DNA of 53,221 bases from Nocardia elegans NBRC 108235. Its GTDB lineage: Bacteria > Actinomycetota > Actinomycetes > Mycobacteriales > Mycobacteriaceae. Below the pieces are notes generated by a model. It was not told where the DNA came from. It worked only from the letters and a program-made list of their open reading frames with translations, and searched no databases. The stretch is taken from positions 1 through 53,221 of the forward strand of contig NZ_BDBF01000054.1 of NCBI RefSeq assembly GCF_001612845.1, read 5' to 3'. Positions 9,484 to 18,318 of this stretch are shown here, piece after piece; the first letter of the stretch is position 1; each line of letters begins with the position of its first letter. Made by a program: the position numbers and the translations under genes.

Positions 9484-9520
9484 GTGAAGGCCACCCCGCG
9501 TCGAGCGGGGTGGCCTTCAC
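9484..9520. terminator. bidirectional terminator hairpin between convergent genes
   Basis: A perfect 16-bp stem (9484-9499 with 9505-9520) with loop GTCGA, between the cutinase stop (9468, plus) and the miniprotein stop (9532, minus). It lacks a long U-tract on either strand. Confidence 0.8.
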
Positions 9521-9531
9521 CGTTTCGGGGA

Positions 9532-9840
9532 TCAGCCGGCGGAACCGGTCGGCGGGAGCTGGGGCAGCTGCGGGCCGGGAGCCGGCTGGTTCTCCGGGCC
9601 GCGGTCCCGATCGCCGTGGTTGTCGCCGTGGTTGTCGCGATCCGGTCCGCGGTGGTCCCCGTCGCGGTCACCGGGGTGGTTGTCGCGGTCGATGGCGACC
9701 GCGCTGGGGGTGTTGGCCGGGGCGTCGGCGAAGGCCGGCACGGCGAGCGCGGACAGGGGAACGACGACGAGCGCACCGGCGACGGCGACGCGGGTCACTA
9801 GGCGGCGGGTGCGGTTCTTCGGCTTCGCGGTGGTCTGCAA
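9532..9840 (-). CDS. small secreted Asp/His/Arg-rich protein, paralogue 1
   Basis: I do not recognise a named family. The TTG at 9840 is chosen because GAAAGG lies 8 nt upstream and because the start matches the paralogue next door; length is 102 residues. A twin-Arg-like basic start (NRTRRLVTRVAVAGALVVVP) leads into a signal peptide ending LAVPAFADA. The mature ~65 residues are low complexity, with repeated DRDNH/GDRDGDH/DNHGDNHGDRDR units, then a Pro-rich tail ending LPPTGSAG. The Asp/His density suggests divalent-metal or calcium binding, but that is inference. LPPTG looks like a sortase motif, yet only three residues follow it and there is no membrane anchor. Paired with 10094-10363. Confidence 0.7.
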   Translation of the reverse strand: MQTTAKPKNRTRRLVTRVAVAGALVVVPLSALAVPAFADAPANTPSAVAIDRDNHPGDRDGDHRGPDRDNHGDNHGDRDRGPENQPAPGPQLPQLPPTGSAG

Positions 9841-10035
9841 GGTTTCGGCCTTTCGTCTGCGAAATACGGAGCCGTGCTGGGGGATTCGGACCGGGCGGCC
9901 CGGCGGCTCACGAGTACATCGAAACGCCGCCGGCTGGGACGGCGATGTTCGCGAACTGTGAATGAACTTTGAAGCGACCGGCCACGGTGCCGCGATCCCG
10001 TTCACGACCACCGAATCCGTGTTCCACACAGCGAA

Positions 10036-10068
10036 CGAGGGCCGCTCCCGGAAAGGGAGCGGCCCTCG
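10036..10068 (-). terminator. terminator hairpin after miniprotein 2
   Basis: A perfect 14-bp stem (10036-10049 with 10055-10068) with a 5-nt loop, directly downstream of the minus-strand gene ending at 10094. It separates the two paralogues, so they are probably transcribed independently. Confidence 0.75.
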
Positions 10069-10093
10069 TATGTTCCTCGGCTGTGCGGTTCGA

Positions 10094-10363
10094 TCAGCCG
10101 AACGAGCCGGTGGGCGGGGGTCCGGGCAGGAAGCCGCCGGGACCGGACTGCCACGGGCCGTTGTCGTGATCGTGATCGCGATCGCGATGATGACGCCACC
10201 CGTCGTGGTCGTGATCGTGGTCGTGCCAGTCGATCTGCGTGGCGGACGGGGTATCGGCGAAAGCGGGTACCGCGACCGCGGCGACGGGGGCGGCCGCGAT
10301 CGCGCCGGCGACGGCGATGCGGGCGATCAGCCGGCGGCGCGAGGAACTCGTGGAGGAGAGCAA
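10094..10363 (-). CDS. small secreted His/Asp-rich protein, paralogue 2
   Basis: Unnamed family, 89 residues. The TTG at 10363 follows GAAAGG by 7 nt, the same arrangement as the neighbour. Residues 9-36 (RRRLIARIAVAGAIAAAPVAAVAVPAFA) form a signal peptide sharing RRL..R.AVAGA...AVPAFAD with paralogue 1. The mature part is WHDHDHDHDGWRHHRDRDHDHD, then a Gly/Pro-rich tail ending PPPTGSFG, parallel to LPPTGSAG. The alternating His-Asp run resembles metal-binding tracts. Function unknown; metal capture outside the membrane is one possibility. Confidence 0.7.
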   Translation of the reverse strand: MLSSTSSSRRRLIARIAVAGAIAAAPVAAVAVPAFADTPSATQIDWHDHDHDHDGWRHHRDRDHDHDNGPWQSGPGGFLPGPPPTGSFG

Positions 10364-10518
10364 CGGACTACCTTTCTCGGAACACGGGCCGCCGGGCGGG
10401 GCCCGTGGTCATCCATGGAACGACTCGTTGCTGTGTCCGGCAGGCTTCAGGGCTGGCAATCGGCTGTGAATTTCCGCCACCCGCACAGCTTTCGGATTCT
10501 CCCGCCCCTACGCTGTGC

Positions 10519-11163
10519 TCAGATCACGTCGCTGGCCGCTCCGGGACGATTTCGCGGCAGCAGATCCCACACGTGGCTGTTCTCGTTGATCGTCGCGGCG
10601 GTGCGATTACCGCTACGGGAGAACAGAATCCGGGTGATCGAGCAGTAGTCGATCGGAAAGGTCAGGGGGCGTTCGAGTCCGAGAATGTCCTGGAGCAGCA
10701 CGTTCACCACTCCGCCGTGGGCGAAGGCGACAACCGTATCGGCGGGTTCGGCGGCCGCGACGAGTTCCGACACCGTGCCCAGCACCCGCGCCACGAACGC
10801 GGGCCCGTCGATCTGTTCGGGCAGATGTCCGGCCTTGATCCGGTCGTAGGTGGCGCGGAAATCGCGCTTGGCATCTTCGATCGGGATATACGCGGGTAGG
10901 TCGCGGTCGTATTCGGCCAGCCCGTCGAGTACCTCGACCGGCAGTCCCAACTTCTCGGCCGTCGGCGCGGCGGTATCGCGGGCCCGCCGCTGCGGACTGC
11001 TCACCACCCGCGCGATGCGATGCTCGCCCCCGGCGAACCGGGCGATCACGGCCGGTACCCGCCGAGCCTGCTCGACACCGAGTTCGGTGAGTTCGGGATC
11101 GGCGGGACCGGAGGTGGTCAGCACCCGGCCGGGCTGGGCGTGACGCACGAGAACAAGCTGCAC
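10519..11163 (-). CDS. histidine phosphatase (phosphoglycerate mutase-like) family protein
   Basis: A 214-residue cytosolic enzyme of the branch-1 histidine phosphatase superfamily. The GTG at 11163 opens directly on QLVLVRHAQPG, the phosphohistidine RHG-type motif. An upstream CACAGT 6 nt before the GTG could be a -10 element of a leaderless transcript. SSPQRRARDTA supplies the second conserved Arg, and VVAFAHGGVVNVLL the second catalytic His. It lies 70 nt downstream of lysX on the same strand and may be cotranscribed. The substrate is unknown; the family includes phosphatases of sugar phosphates and cofactors. Confidence 0.85.
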   Translation of the reverse strand: MQLVLVRHAQPGRVLTTSGPADPELTELGVEQARRVPAVIARFAGGEHRIARVVSSPQRRARDTAAPTAEKLGLPVEVLDGLAEYDRDLPAYIPIEDAKRDFRATYDRIKAGHLPEQIDGPAFVARVLGTVSELVAAAEPADTVVAFAHGGVVNVLLQDILGLERPLTFPIDYCSITRILFSRSGNRTAATINENSHVWDLLPRNRPGAASDVI

Positions 11164-11233
11164 GGATCTACTGTGCCGGACGCGGGTTCCGGGTTCGCGA
11201 ACGGGTGCGCGGGCCCCGGCGCCGGCGGTGCGG

Positions 11234-14200
11234 TCAGCGTCCCTCGCCCTGTCCGGTGCGCGGTTTGACCAGCGGGAACGGCAGGGTTTCGCGGATACTG
11301 CGGCCGGTGATGAGCATGACCACACGATCCACACCCACACCCAGACCGCCGGTCGGCGGCATCGCGAATTCCAGTGCCTCGAGGAAGTCCTCGTCCAGTT
11401 CCATGGCCTCCGGATCACCGCCCGCGGCCAGCAGCGACTGTTCGGTCAGGCGACGGCGCTGTTCGATCGGGTTGGTCAATTCGCTGTAGGCGGTACCCAG
11501 TTCGACACCCCAGGCCACCAGATCCCAGCGTTCGGCCACACCGTCGATGCGGCGATGGGCGCGCGTCAGCGGTGACACGGAGGTCGGGAAATCGATGTAG
11601 AAGGTCGGCTCCTGGGTCCGTTCCTCGACGAGGTGCTCGTACATCTCGAGCACGACCTGCCCGGCGTCCCAACCCGGCTGATACGGCACCTCGACCTTGT
11701 CGCACAGCAACCGCAGCCGATCCACCGGGGTGTCGGGGGTGACGGTCTCGCCGACGGCCTCGGAGATGGCGCCGTGCACGGTGCGCACCGGCCAGTCGCC
11801 GGAGATGTCGACCTCGGTCAGCGTGCCGTCCGCACCCGGCCGCAGGGCCACGCAGGCGCCGTTGGCCGCGATCGCCGCATTCTGGATCAGCTGCCGGCAC
11901 GCGTGCATCATGCGCTCGTAATCACTGTGCGCTTCATAGGCTTCCAGAATCGTGAATTCCGGATTGTGGCTGTAGTCCACGCCCTCGTTGCGGAATACCC
12001 GGCCCAGTTCGAAGACCTTCTCCATCCCGCCCACGCACAGCCGCTTGAGGTACAGCTCCGGTGCGATGCGCAGGTACAGGTCCAGATCGTAGGCATTGAT
12101 GTGGGTGCGGAAGGGTGCGGCGTTGGCGCCGCCGTGCACCTGCTGCAGCACCGGCGTCTCGACCTCGAGGAAACCCCAGCCGTTCAACGTATCCCGCAGC
12201 GACCGCACCACAGCGCTGCGTTTGGCCAGTACCTCGCGCGTCTCGACGTTGATCGTCATATCGACGTAGCGCTGCCGCACCCGCGCCTCGGGGTCCGCGA
12301 GTCCGCGCCACTTGTCCGGCAGCGGATGCAGGCATTTGCCGATCATCCGCCAGTCCTGGGCGAGCAGCGACAGCTCGCCCCGGCGGCTCGCGCCGATCTG
12401 GCCGCTCACCTCGATCAGATCGCCCAGATCGAAGTACTCGCCGAACGAACTCGAGCGGCGCGCGCCGACCCGGCCCCGGTCGATCAGGATCTGGATGTCG
12501 CCGGACCAGTCGCGCAGCGTCGCGAAGGTGACGCCGCCGTGGTCGCGGATCCGCAACAGCCGCCCGCATACTCGCACCGTGGTGCCCTTGGGGGAGCGGC
12601 GGGCATCGGCGATCGAATGGGTCGGGGCGTAGGCCACCGGATAGGCGTCGATATCGGCCGATTCGAGCCGGCGCACCTTGTCCATCCGCACCCGCACCTG
12701 TTCGGGGCGGCGGGCGGCGGCCTGTTCGAGGGCCGAGGGCGGCGCCTCGGGCGGGCTGCCGTCGGCGTGCAGCCCGGTGATCGTGGCCGGCACCGCGGAA
12801 TGCAGACCGGTGTGGGCCGAGGCATCCGGCTGCTTGCCGAAGCGCGGCAGGAAGCCCTCGGCCAGCGCGCTGGCGAGCGCGACCCGCGGCAGTTGGCGGC
12901 GTTCCTCGAAGATGAAGAACCGCGGCACCCACTGCGGCTGATATTTCACATTCGACCGGTACAGCGCCTCGAGTTGCCACCAGCGGCTGAAGAACATCAG
13001 CACACTGCGCCACAGCCGCAGCACCGGGCCGGCGCCGATCCGGCTGCCCTCCTCGAAGACCGAGCGGAATACCGCGAAGTTCAGCGAGACCCGGGTGATC
13101 CCGTACTGTTCCGAGGTCAGCGCCAGCTGGGAGATCATGAATTCCATGATTCCGTTGGGGCCCTTGGGATCTCGTCGCATCACGTCGAGCGAGACCCCGG
13201 TGCGGCCCCAGGGCACCAGCGACAGCATGCCCCACACCCGGCAGTCGCGATCGAGAGCCTCCACCAGCAGGCTGTCGCCGTCGAGCCGGTCGCCGAGCCG
13301 GCCCAGCGCCATCGAGAAGCCGCGTTCGGTTTCGGTATCGCGCCAGGAATCGGCGCGGGCGATCATCTGCGCCATCTCGTCCGGCGAGAGTTCGCTGTGG
13401 CGGCGGACCCGGACGGTGAAGCCCTGTTTGTGCAGGCGGTTGGCGGCCTGGCGCACCTGCTTCATCTCGGGCCCGGCCAGCGAGAACGAACGGGTGTCGA
13501 GAATCGCCTCGTCGCCCAGGCGCAGCGCGGACAGGCCGGCCCGGCGGTAGGCGGTGGCGCCGAATTCCCCGGCGCCCATCACCGCCGGGGCCCAGCCGTA
13601 TTCGTCGGCCAGTCGCAGCCAGGCATCGATGGCCTGCGGCCACGCCTCCCGCACACCGATCGGATCACCGGAGGCCAGGCATACGCCGAGTTCGACGCGG
13701 AAGGTGATCGCCGCCTTACCGCTGGGCGCGAACACCACGGCCTTGTCGCGGCGAGTCGCGAAGTAGCCCAGCGAATCCTCGACATCGGAGCGGGCGAGCA
13801 GGCCGCGCACCGCGGATTCGTCCAGCCCGGTCATCGCGTTGGAGGCGCGTTGCGACCGGAACAGCACCAGCGCGGCAGCCAGCAGTGCGATGGCACCGAA
13901 CAGGCCCAGCAGCAGATTCACCACATGCGGCGGGTGGCCGTCGAAGTTGTTGTCGGCCACCAGAATTGTCGCGGTGACCCGCGAGATCGCCCACAGCGGG
14001 CGCTGCGCACCGCGCGGCAGGCTGCCGGGGAACAGCTCCACCAGCCCCCAGCCGAGCAGGCTGCTGATCACCAGCCCGCTGACCAGGACACCGAGCGCCT
14101 TCCACACCGCGCCCCGCCGCACCCGGGTGTAGAACTCCGGCCATGCCGCGATCATCAGGCCGATCACCGCGAGGTGGACGAACAGCGCGGCCAGCGCGTG

Positions 14201-14641
14201 CGGATCCTGTTCCTCGGCGAAATCCAGTCCGTTGGCGAGCGCGAACAGCGCCATGTACCCGACCAGCAGCCACCAGGCGATGCGTTTACGGGAGGCCGTC
14301 GCGCCGGCGAGCAGACCGACGATCACCGCCCACATCAGGTTCGTGTCGGGCGCGTCGAAATAGTAGGCGTCGAGGTAGTGCCGTGGGACGGAGGTGATGT
14401 AGCGCAGGCCGGGCGAAATACTCCACAGCGCACACAGAGCCGAGAACACGCCGAGCACCAGGCCGACCAGATGGGGGACTTCGCTCAGCCGACCGTGGGC
14501 GCGATGCGGAACCGGTGACGAAGGTGATCTGCGGTCGCGCGAGTGGAGCTGGTCTTGCGTGGAAGTCACCGCACCAGTGTGCGGGCTGGGGCCGCTCGAG
14601 GGGAGAAGGCCACCGGGCGAGTCCTGCTCGTGCACGGTCAT
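11234..14641 (-). CDS. lysX: bifunctional lysylphosphatidylglycerol synthetase / lysine-tRNA ligase
   Basis: Makes Lys-tRNA and transfers lysine to phosphatidylglycerol, giving the membrane positive charge and resistance to cationic peptides. The ATG at 14641 has AAAGGA 7 nt upstream; 1135 residues, close to M. tuberculosis LysX. After ~55 polar residues come about seven membrane helices (to ~290), an MprF-type DUF2156 transferase domain (~300-600), a linker, an OB-fold anticodon domain (RVCGRLLRIRDHGGVTFATLRDWSG) and a class II LysRS core. Motif 2 is visible around VFELGRVFRNEGVDYSHNPE and motif 3 in GLGVGVDRVVML. It is divergent from the S4-domain gene. Confidence 0.95.
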   Translation of the reverse strand: MTVHEQDSPGGLLPSSGPSPHTGAVTSTQDQLHSRDRRSPSSPVPHRAHGRLSEVPHLVGLVLGVFSALCALWSISPGLRYITSVPRHYLDAYYFDAPDTNLMWAVIVGLLAGATASRKRIAWWLLVGYMALFALANGLDFAEEQDPHALAALFVHLAVIGLMIAAWPEFYTRVRRGAVWKALGVLVSGLVISSLLGWGLVELFPGSLPRGAQRPLWAISRVTATILVADNNFDGHPPHVVNLLLGLFGAIALLAAALVLFRSQRASNAMTGLDESAVRGLLARSDVEDSLGYFATRRDKAVVFAPSGKAAITFRVELGVCLASGDPIGVREAWPQAIDAWLRLADEYGWAPAVMGAGEFGATAYRRAGLSALRLGDEAILDTRSFSLAGPEMKQVRQAANRLHKQGFTVRVRRHSELSPDEMAQMIARADSWRDTETERGFSMALGRLGDRLDGDSLLVEALDRDCRVWGMLSLVPWGRTGVSLDVMRRDPKGPNGIMEFMISQLALTSEQYGITRVSLNFAVFRSVFEEGSRIGAGPVLRLWRSVLMFFSRWWQLEALYRSNVKYQPQWVPRFFIFEERRQLPRVALASALAEGFLPRFGKQPDASAHTGLHSAVPATITGLHADGSPPEAPPSALEQAAARRPEQVRVRMDKVRRLESADIDAYPVAYAPTHSIADARRSPKGTTVRVCGRLLRIRDHGGVTFATLRDWSGDIQILIDRGRVGARRSSSFGEYFDLGDLIEVSGQIGASRRGELSLLAQDWRMIGKCLHPLPDKWRGLADPEARVRQRYVDMTINVETREVLAKRSAVVRSLRDTLNGWGFLEVETPVLQQVHGGANAAPFRTHINAYDLDLYLRIAPELYLKRLCVGGMEKVFELGRVFRNEGVDYSHNPEFTILEAYEAHSDYERMMHACRQLIQNAAIAANGACVALRPGADGTLTEVDISGDWPVRTVHGAISEAVGETVTPDTPVDRLRLLCDKVEVPYQPGWDAGQVVLEMYEHLVEERTQEPTFYIDFPTSVSPLTRAHRRIDGVAERWDLVAWGVELGTAYSELTNPIEQRRRLTEQSLLAAGGDPEAMELDEDFLEALEFAMPPTGGLGVGVDRVVMLITGRSIRETLPFPLVKPRTGQGEGR

Positions 14642-14725
14642 ATTCGATCCTTTCGCCGGACCCCGGTGCCGAACGCGACGGGGGCGGCGTGCGGCCCGCC
14701 GAGCGCGGCGGTAAAGATGTAACCC

Positions 14726-14947
14726 ATGTCGGATCCAGTCGATGTGCCGATCGAAGACGAAGTCATTCGACTCGGGCAATTCCTGAAGCTGGCCAATCTC
14801 ATCGACAGCGGGTCGGAGGCCAAGACCGTGATCGCCGCCGGACTCGTGCGCGTCAACGACGAGGTGGAACTACGGCGGGGCCGCCAGCTCCATGCCGGAG
14901 ACGTGGTCGCACTCGCCGGCCACCGCGTGCGGGTGGCAGGCGGATAG
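14726..14947 (+). CDS. S4-domain RNA-binding protein
   Basis: A 73-residue protein, almost all one S4 fold: IRLGQFLKLANLIDSGSEAKTVIAAGLVRVNDEVELRRGRQLHAGDVVAL, close to the YbcJ/RqcP-like small S4 proteins. S4 domains bind structured RNA, usually rRNA or tRNA; the exact target is unknown. It is divergent from lysX, with 84 nt between starts. It ends 44 nt before the convergent rraA stop. Confidence 0.85.
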   Translation: MSDPVDVPIEDEVIRLGQFLKLANLIDSGSEAKTVIAAGLVRVNDEVELRRGRQLHAGDVVALAGHRVRVAGG

Positions 14948-14990
14948 TTCGGCAGGCGCGGGGCCGGCCGGCCCGGCGGCGATCGGCGAC

Positions 14991-15476
14991 TCATTCCGCG
15001 CGGACGACGACCCCGTCGTGATCGCTGTAGAGCATCTCGCCCGGAACGAAGGTGACGCCGCCGAATTCGACCGGCACATCGCGTTCGCCGGATCCGGTCT
15101 GCGTGCTCTTGCGCGGGTTGGTGCCCAGCGCCTTGATGCCGATGGGCAGGGTACGCAGAATCGCCGAATCGCGGACGCCGCCGTTGATCACGACGCCGGA
15201 CCAGCCGTTGTCGACTCCACGGCCGGCGATCACGTCACCGACGAGGGCGGTGTGGATGCTCGCGCCGCCGTCCACGACCAGCACACGTCCGTCACCGGGT
15301 TCGCTGAGAGTCTGCTTGACCAACAGATTGTCCTGGAAGCAGCGAATGGTGACGATGCGCCCGCTGAACACCGGATTGCCGCCGAACTGCGTGAATTGCG
15401 TATCGCAGCTACGAATCTCGGGGCCGATCTCGTCGGCGAGGTCGGCGGTTGCCACTGGGTTTGCTGAATCGGTCAC
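14991..15476 (-). CDS. rraA: RraA-family protein (RNase E activity regulator / HMG aldolase fold)
   Basis: 161 residues from a GTG at 15476, the family length. Conserved blocks include GRIVTIRCFQDN, VVDGGASIHTALVGDVIAGRGVDNGWSGVVINGGVRDSAIL and GIKALGTNPRKS. The R-D pair in NGGVRDS and the GD in LVGDVI are the residues used for metal/substrate in the aldolase members. RraA of E. coli inhibits RNase E; close relatives are 4-hydroxy-4-methyl-2-oxoglutarate aldolases, and sequence alone does not separate the roles. It lies 70 nt after the SRPBCC gene on the same strand. Confidence 0.88.
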   Translation of the reverse strand: MTDSANPVATADLADEIGPEIRSCDTQFTQFGGNPVFSGRIVTIRCFQDNLLVKQTLSEPGDGRVLVVDGGASIHTALVGDVIAGRGVDNGWSGVVINGGVRDSAILRTLPIGIKALGTNPRKSTQTGSGERDVPVEFGGVTFVPGEMLYSDHDGVVVRAE

Positions 15477-15546
15477 GAAATAAGCTTGCCATGCGGGCGA
15501 CGATCGGATCCTGAGACCTTCGCCGCGTGACGCGGGGCCGCCCGGT

Positions 15547-16005
15547 TCAGCTGTCGAGGGTGCGCTGATACTCCGCGATCTTGGTCGTCAGATTGTGGGT
15601 GGTGTGTTTGACCGACAGTTTGACGAACGGCTCGATGGTCTTGCCCAGCACCTTGCCCGCGAGTCCGCCCGGCACCCGGTATTCGACGATGGCGTCCACC
15701 GTGCAGTCGCGGTCGCCGCGGGGATGGAACAGGAAGGTCGATTCGATCTCGAATCCGGTCACGGCCTTCACCGCGATCTCGACGTTCTTCTCCCAGCGCA
15801 CGATCTGCAGCCGGGAGGTCAACGAGGCGGGGCCCAGTTTGATCTCGGTGTCGAACGTCGCGCCCAGCCCGGCCACCTGATCGGTGATCGGGCGGAAGGA
15901 ATGGACCTCGGTGACGAATTCCGGTAGATGGCGATAGTCGTTGACGTAGTCGAACGCGGTCTCGGCCGGCGCGGCGCAATCGGCCACGATCTTCACTGCG
16001 GTCAT
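15547..16005 (-). CDS. SRPBCC (START-like) family protein
   Basis: 152 residues with the helix-grip signature of Coq10/polyketide-cyclase-like proteins: an N-terminal strand (AVKIVADCAAPAETAFDYVNDYRHLPEFVTEV), a beta-rich centre and a C-terminal helix (KVLGKTIEPFVKLSVKHTTHNLTTKI). Such proteins bind hydrophobic ligands in a cavity; the ligand is unknown. The ATG at 16005 has no ribosome site but has TACGGT 6 nt upstream, suggesting a leaderless transcript. It lies 89 nt after copD. Confidence 0.8.
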   Translation of the reverse strand: MTAVKIVADCAAPAETAFDYVNDYRHLPEFVTEVHSFRPITDQVAGLGATFDTEIKLGPASLTSRLQIVRWEKNVEIAVKAVTGFEIESTFLFHPRGDRDCTVDAIVEYRVPGGLAGKVLGKTIEPFVKLSVKHTTHNLTTKIAEYQRTLDS

Positions 16006-16094
16006 GCAGTAACCGTAACGTGTTCTAGTCCGGCCCGGACCGGATGTAATTGCTATCACTCCAGTTCGGAGGCCTGTCCGGCCCGGGCTCGGAC

Positions 16095-17036
16095 TCAGGC
16101 GGTCACCGCCAGCGTCGCCGCCAGGCCGAACACCGCGGCCATCACCACGACCTCGATCAGGGCGCGGCGCAGCGAGGAGTCCGCGGTCATCCGGTGGTCG
16201 GTGGCCACCGGAACCCAACTGCGCCGCCACCACCAGCCGAGGCCGAGCAGCGCGAGCGCCATGACCGTCTTCGCCAGCAGGATGCGGCCGTATCCGGTAT
16301 CGACCAGGGCGGCCGGATCGCCGACCCGGACCAGCCCGTTCACCACGCCGGTCACCGTCACCGCGGCCACCGCGGGCAGCGCCCAGCCGGAATAGCGCGG
16401 CAGGATCACCGCCCACTCACCGCGGGTGCGCACGACCAGCGCCAGCGCCAGCAGCAGGCCGAACCAGACGGCGGCGGCCAGGGCGTGGACCGCGGCCAGC
16501 ACCGAGCCCAGCGTCTGCTGTGACATATGGCCGGTGATCGGGCGCAGCACCAGCGTCACCGCGGCGAAGACCAGCACCAGATCGGCGGTCGCGCGGTCCG
16601 GTCGCCGGAAGGCCAGCGTGCTGTAGCAGGCGACCGCCGCGGTGCCGATCAGCACGGCGATGCCGATCTGGCCCCCGCTGACATGCGTGAGGTAGTCGCC
16701 GAAATCGCTGGCGCGCAACCGGGTCAGCGGTACCCCCACCACCTCGGCGGCCTCGGTGGCCAGCAGCACGAATTCCGCCACCGCCCAGAGGCCGCCGAAG
16801 ACGGCCAGCAACCGCCACGCGGGCCGCAGCCGGTCGTGCAGGCGCGGCAGCGCGGCCAGGCCGAGAACCGTCGCGCCGAGCCCGTCGGCCAGAGTGCGCA
16901 CCGGCGCCTCGGCCTGTACCGGATCGGGTGCGGCGAGCGCCCATCCGGCGGCGGCACCGACGAGGGCGGCCGGGACGACCAGCAGCAGTGCGTAACGCAG
17001 TGCGGTCGATCTGCTGCCGGCCGTCCCCGGCCTCAT
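16095..17036 (-). CDS. CopD-family copper resistance membrane protein
   Basis: 313 residues with about eight membrane helices and the CopD core: HVSGGQIGIAVLIG, GSVLAAVHALAAAVWFGLLLALAL (His in a helix preceding W-x-G) and ILLAKTVMALALLGLG. CopD proteins are thought to move copper across the membrane with CopC as periplasmic or extracytoplasmic partner. The ATG at 17036 overlaps the copC stop by 4 nt (ATGA), so translation is coupled. It is the last gene of the copper run. No regulator such as CsoR is adjacent. Confidence 0.88.
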   Translation of the reverse strand: MRPGTAGSRSTALRYALLLVVPAALVGAAAGWALAAPDPVQAEAPVRTLADGLGATVLGLAALPRLHDRLRPAWRLLAVFGGLWAVAEFVLLATEAAEVVGVPLTRLRASDFGDYLTHVSGGQIGIAVLIGTAAVACYSTLAFRRPDRATADLVLVFAAVTLVLRPITGHMSQQTLGSVLAAVHALAAAVWFGLLLALALVVRTRGEWAVILPRYSGWALPAVAAVTVTGVVNGLVRVGDPAALVDTGYGRILLAKTVMALALLGLGWWWRRSWVPVATDHRMTADSSLRRALIEVVVMAAVFGLAATLAVTA

Positions 17037-17587
17037 GGTTTGCCGCCGCTGCCCGACCGTCGGGAGCGACCGCCGAACAGCGCGAACGCCAGTCCACCAC
17101 CGAACAGCACGACCGCGGCCACGATGAACACCCACAGCGGCACGCCCCCGGAATCGCCGCTGCCGGAGTTGCCGCTCTTGGCATCGGCCTTGGGCCCCGG
17201 TGCGCCGTGGCCGGGCGTGGTCAGTTCGAAACTGCGGGTACCGCTGACCGGGTGGCCGTCGGCGGAGGTGACCCGGTACGCCATCGTGTAGGTGCCGGCC
17301 GGGCCCAGGTCACCGACCTCGACGGTGACGGTCGGGCCGTCCACCACCGGCTTGCCCTTCGACCACAGATTCCCGTCCGGGCCGACGACGGTCAGCGACG
17401 GGAAACTCGGCTGCAGATTCTCGTTGAAGGTGACGCTCACCCGCGCGGGACCGGTCTCGACCTTCGCGCCGTCGGCGGGGTCGGTGGATACCACCGTCGA
17501 ATGTGCGGCGGCCGGACCGGCGACCGTGATCGTCAGTGCGCCCAGCGCCAGCGCGCCGACCAGGGCGAACACGATGCGGCGCATCAT
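17033..17587 (-). CDS. CopC-domain copper-binding protein, membrane anchored
   Basis: 184 residues: a signal peptide ending GPAAAHS, so processing would leave His at or near the N-terminus, a known CopC copper ligand; the CopC beta-barrel (STVVSTDPADGAKVETGPARVSVTFNENL ... YRVTSADGHPVSGTRSFEL, with the second histidine in SADGHPV); a Gly/Ser linker; and one C-terminal helix (VPLWVFIVAAVVLFGGGLAFALFG) with a basic tail. The start is ATG at 17587 or the adjacent ATG at 17584; it overlaps the ycnI stop. Confidence 0.92.
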   Translation of the reverse strand: MMRRIVFALVGALALGALTITVAGPAAAHSTVVSTDPADGAKVETGPARVSVTFNENLQPSFPSLTVVGPDGNLWSKGKPVVDGPTVTVEVGDLGPAGTYTMAYRVTSADGHPVSGTRSFELTTPGHGAPGPKADAKSGNSGSGDSGGVPLWVFIVAAVVLFGGGLAFALFGGRSRRSGSGGKP

Positions 17588-18255
17588 GAGCGCCGGCTCC
17601 GGATCAGGCTGCCGAGTCCGAGCGCGGCACCGAGGGCGCCGAGAACCAGTCCGATACCGCCCAGCCAGCGCGCGGTGTTGTCGGACTCGTCGCTGTCGGA
17701 CTTGTCGGCGGCAGCGCTCGGCATACTGGCGTGATCGTCGTCGGATCCGGCGGCGGCCAGCGTGATGCTCGGAGCGGGATGCTCGGGCTCGTCACCGCCG
17801 GCGGGCATGGGCTCGCTCCAGTTGACGACCTTGCCGTCGCTGTAGGTCTGAGTGGCCGGGAAGTTGATCTTGTCCTGCTTCGGCAGCGGCCCGACCGCGA
17901 CGGCGAAGCGCTGGAACTGCTCGGGAGTGATGCCGGGAGTGCCCGGGTTGGCGGTCCAGGTGACGGAGGTGAACTGGTTCTTGTCGTTCTTCTCGGTCTT
18001 GGCGGTCCAGCCCGGAACGGGTTCGGTGCGAGCCGCGGACAGTTGCGGCAGCGCGACGGTCAGTTTGGTGGTGGACGCCGTCGCCGATTCGGTCGGCACG
18101 CGGAAGGTGATGACCGCGTAGCCGCCCTGGGCCGCACCGGGCGCGTCGGCGGTGACGTGCGCGGCCGCGGGGCCGGAGGCGAGCAGGGCGAGACCGGCGG
18201 CGGCGCCCGTGGCGACCAGGGCGCGCGACAGTGAGGTGGACATGCGTGAACTCAC
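17584..18255 (-). CDS. YcnI-like (DUF1775) copper-associated membrane protein
   Basis: 223 residues. The signal peptide ends LLASGPAAAHVTA, so the mature protein starts with a histidine that ligates copper in the studied YcnI. The DUF1775 domain follows (GGYAVITFRVPTESATASTTKLTVALPQ ... VPGWTAK ... TWTANPGTPGITPEQFQRFAVAVGPLP). An acidic Ser/Asp linker and one C-terminal membrane helix end it. The GTG at 18255 has GAAAG 9 nt upstream; an ATG at 18243 is an alternative. It lies upstream of copC and copD with overlapping ends. Confidence 0.9.
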   Translation of the reverse strand: MSSRMSTSLSRALVATGAAAGLALLASGPAAAHVTADAPGAAQGGYAVITFRVPTESATASTTKLTVALPQLSAARTEPVPGWTAKTEKNDKNQFTSVTWTANPGTPGITPEQFQRFAVAVGPLPKQDKINFPATQTYSDGKVVNWSEPMPAGGDEPEHPAPSITLAAAGSDDDHASMPSAAADKSDSDESDNTARWLGGIGLVLGALGAALGLGSLIRSRRS

Positions 18256-18318
18256 GATGGGTGACTTTCTCGGTACTCGGCGAGATGCCGGAGGAATTGC
18301 CTGTGGTCGAGGATCGGT

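Noticed and set aside
9532..9840. Sortase-anchored surface protein because of LPPTG
   Set aside because: Only SAG follows the motif; the hydrophobic helix and basic tail needed for sorting are missing.
11633..14518. A 961-residue open frame antisense to lysX
   Set aside because: Same high-GC shadow effect, with His/Arg/Gln/Pro-rich translation and no recognisable motif.
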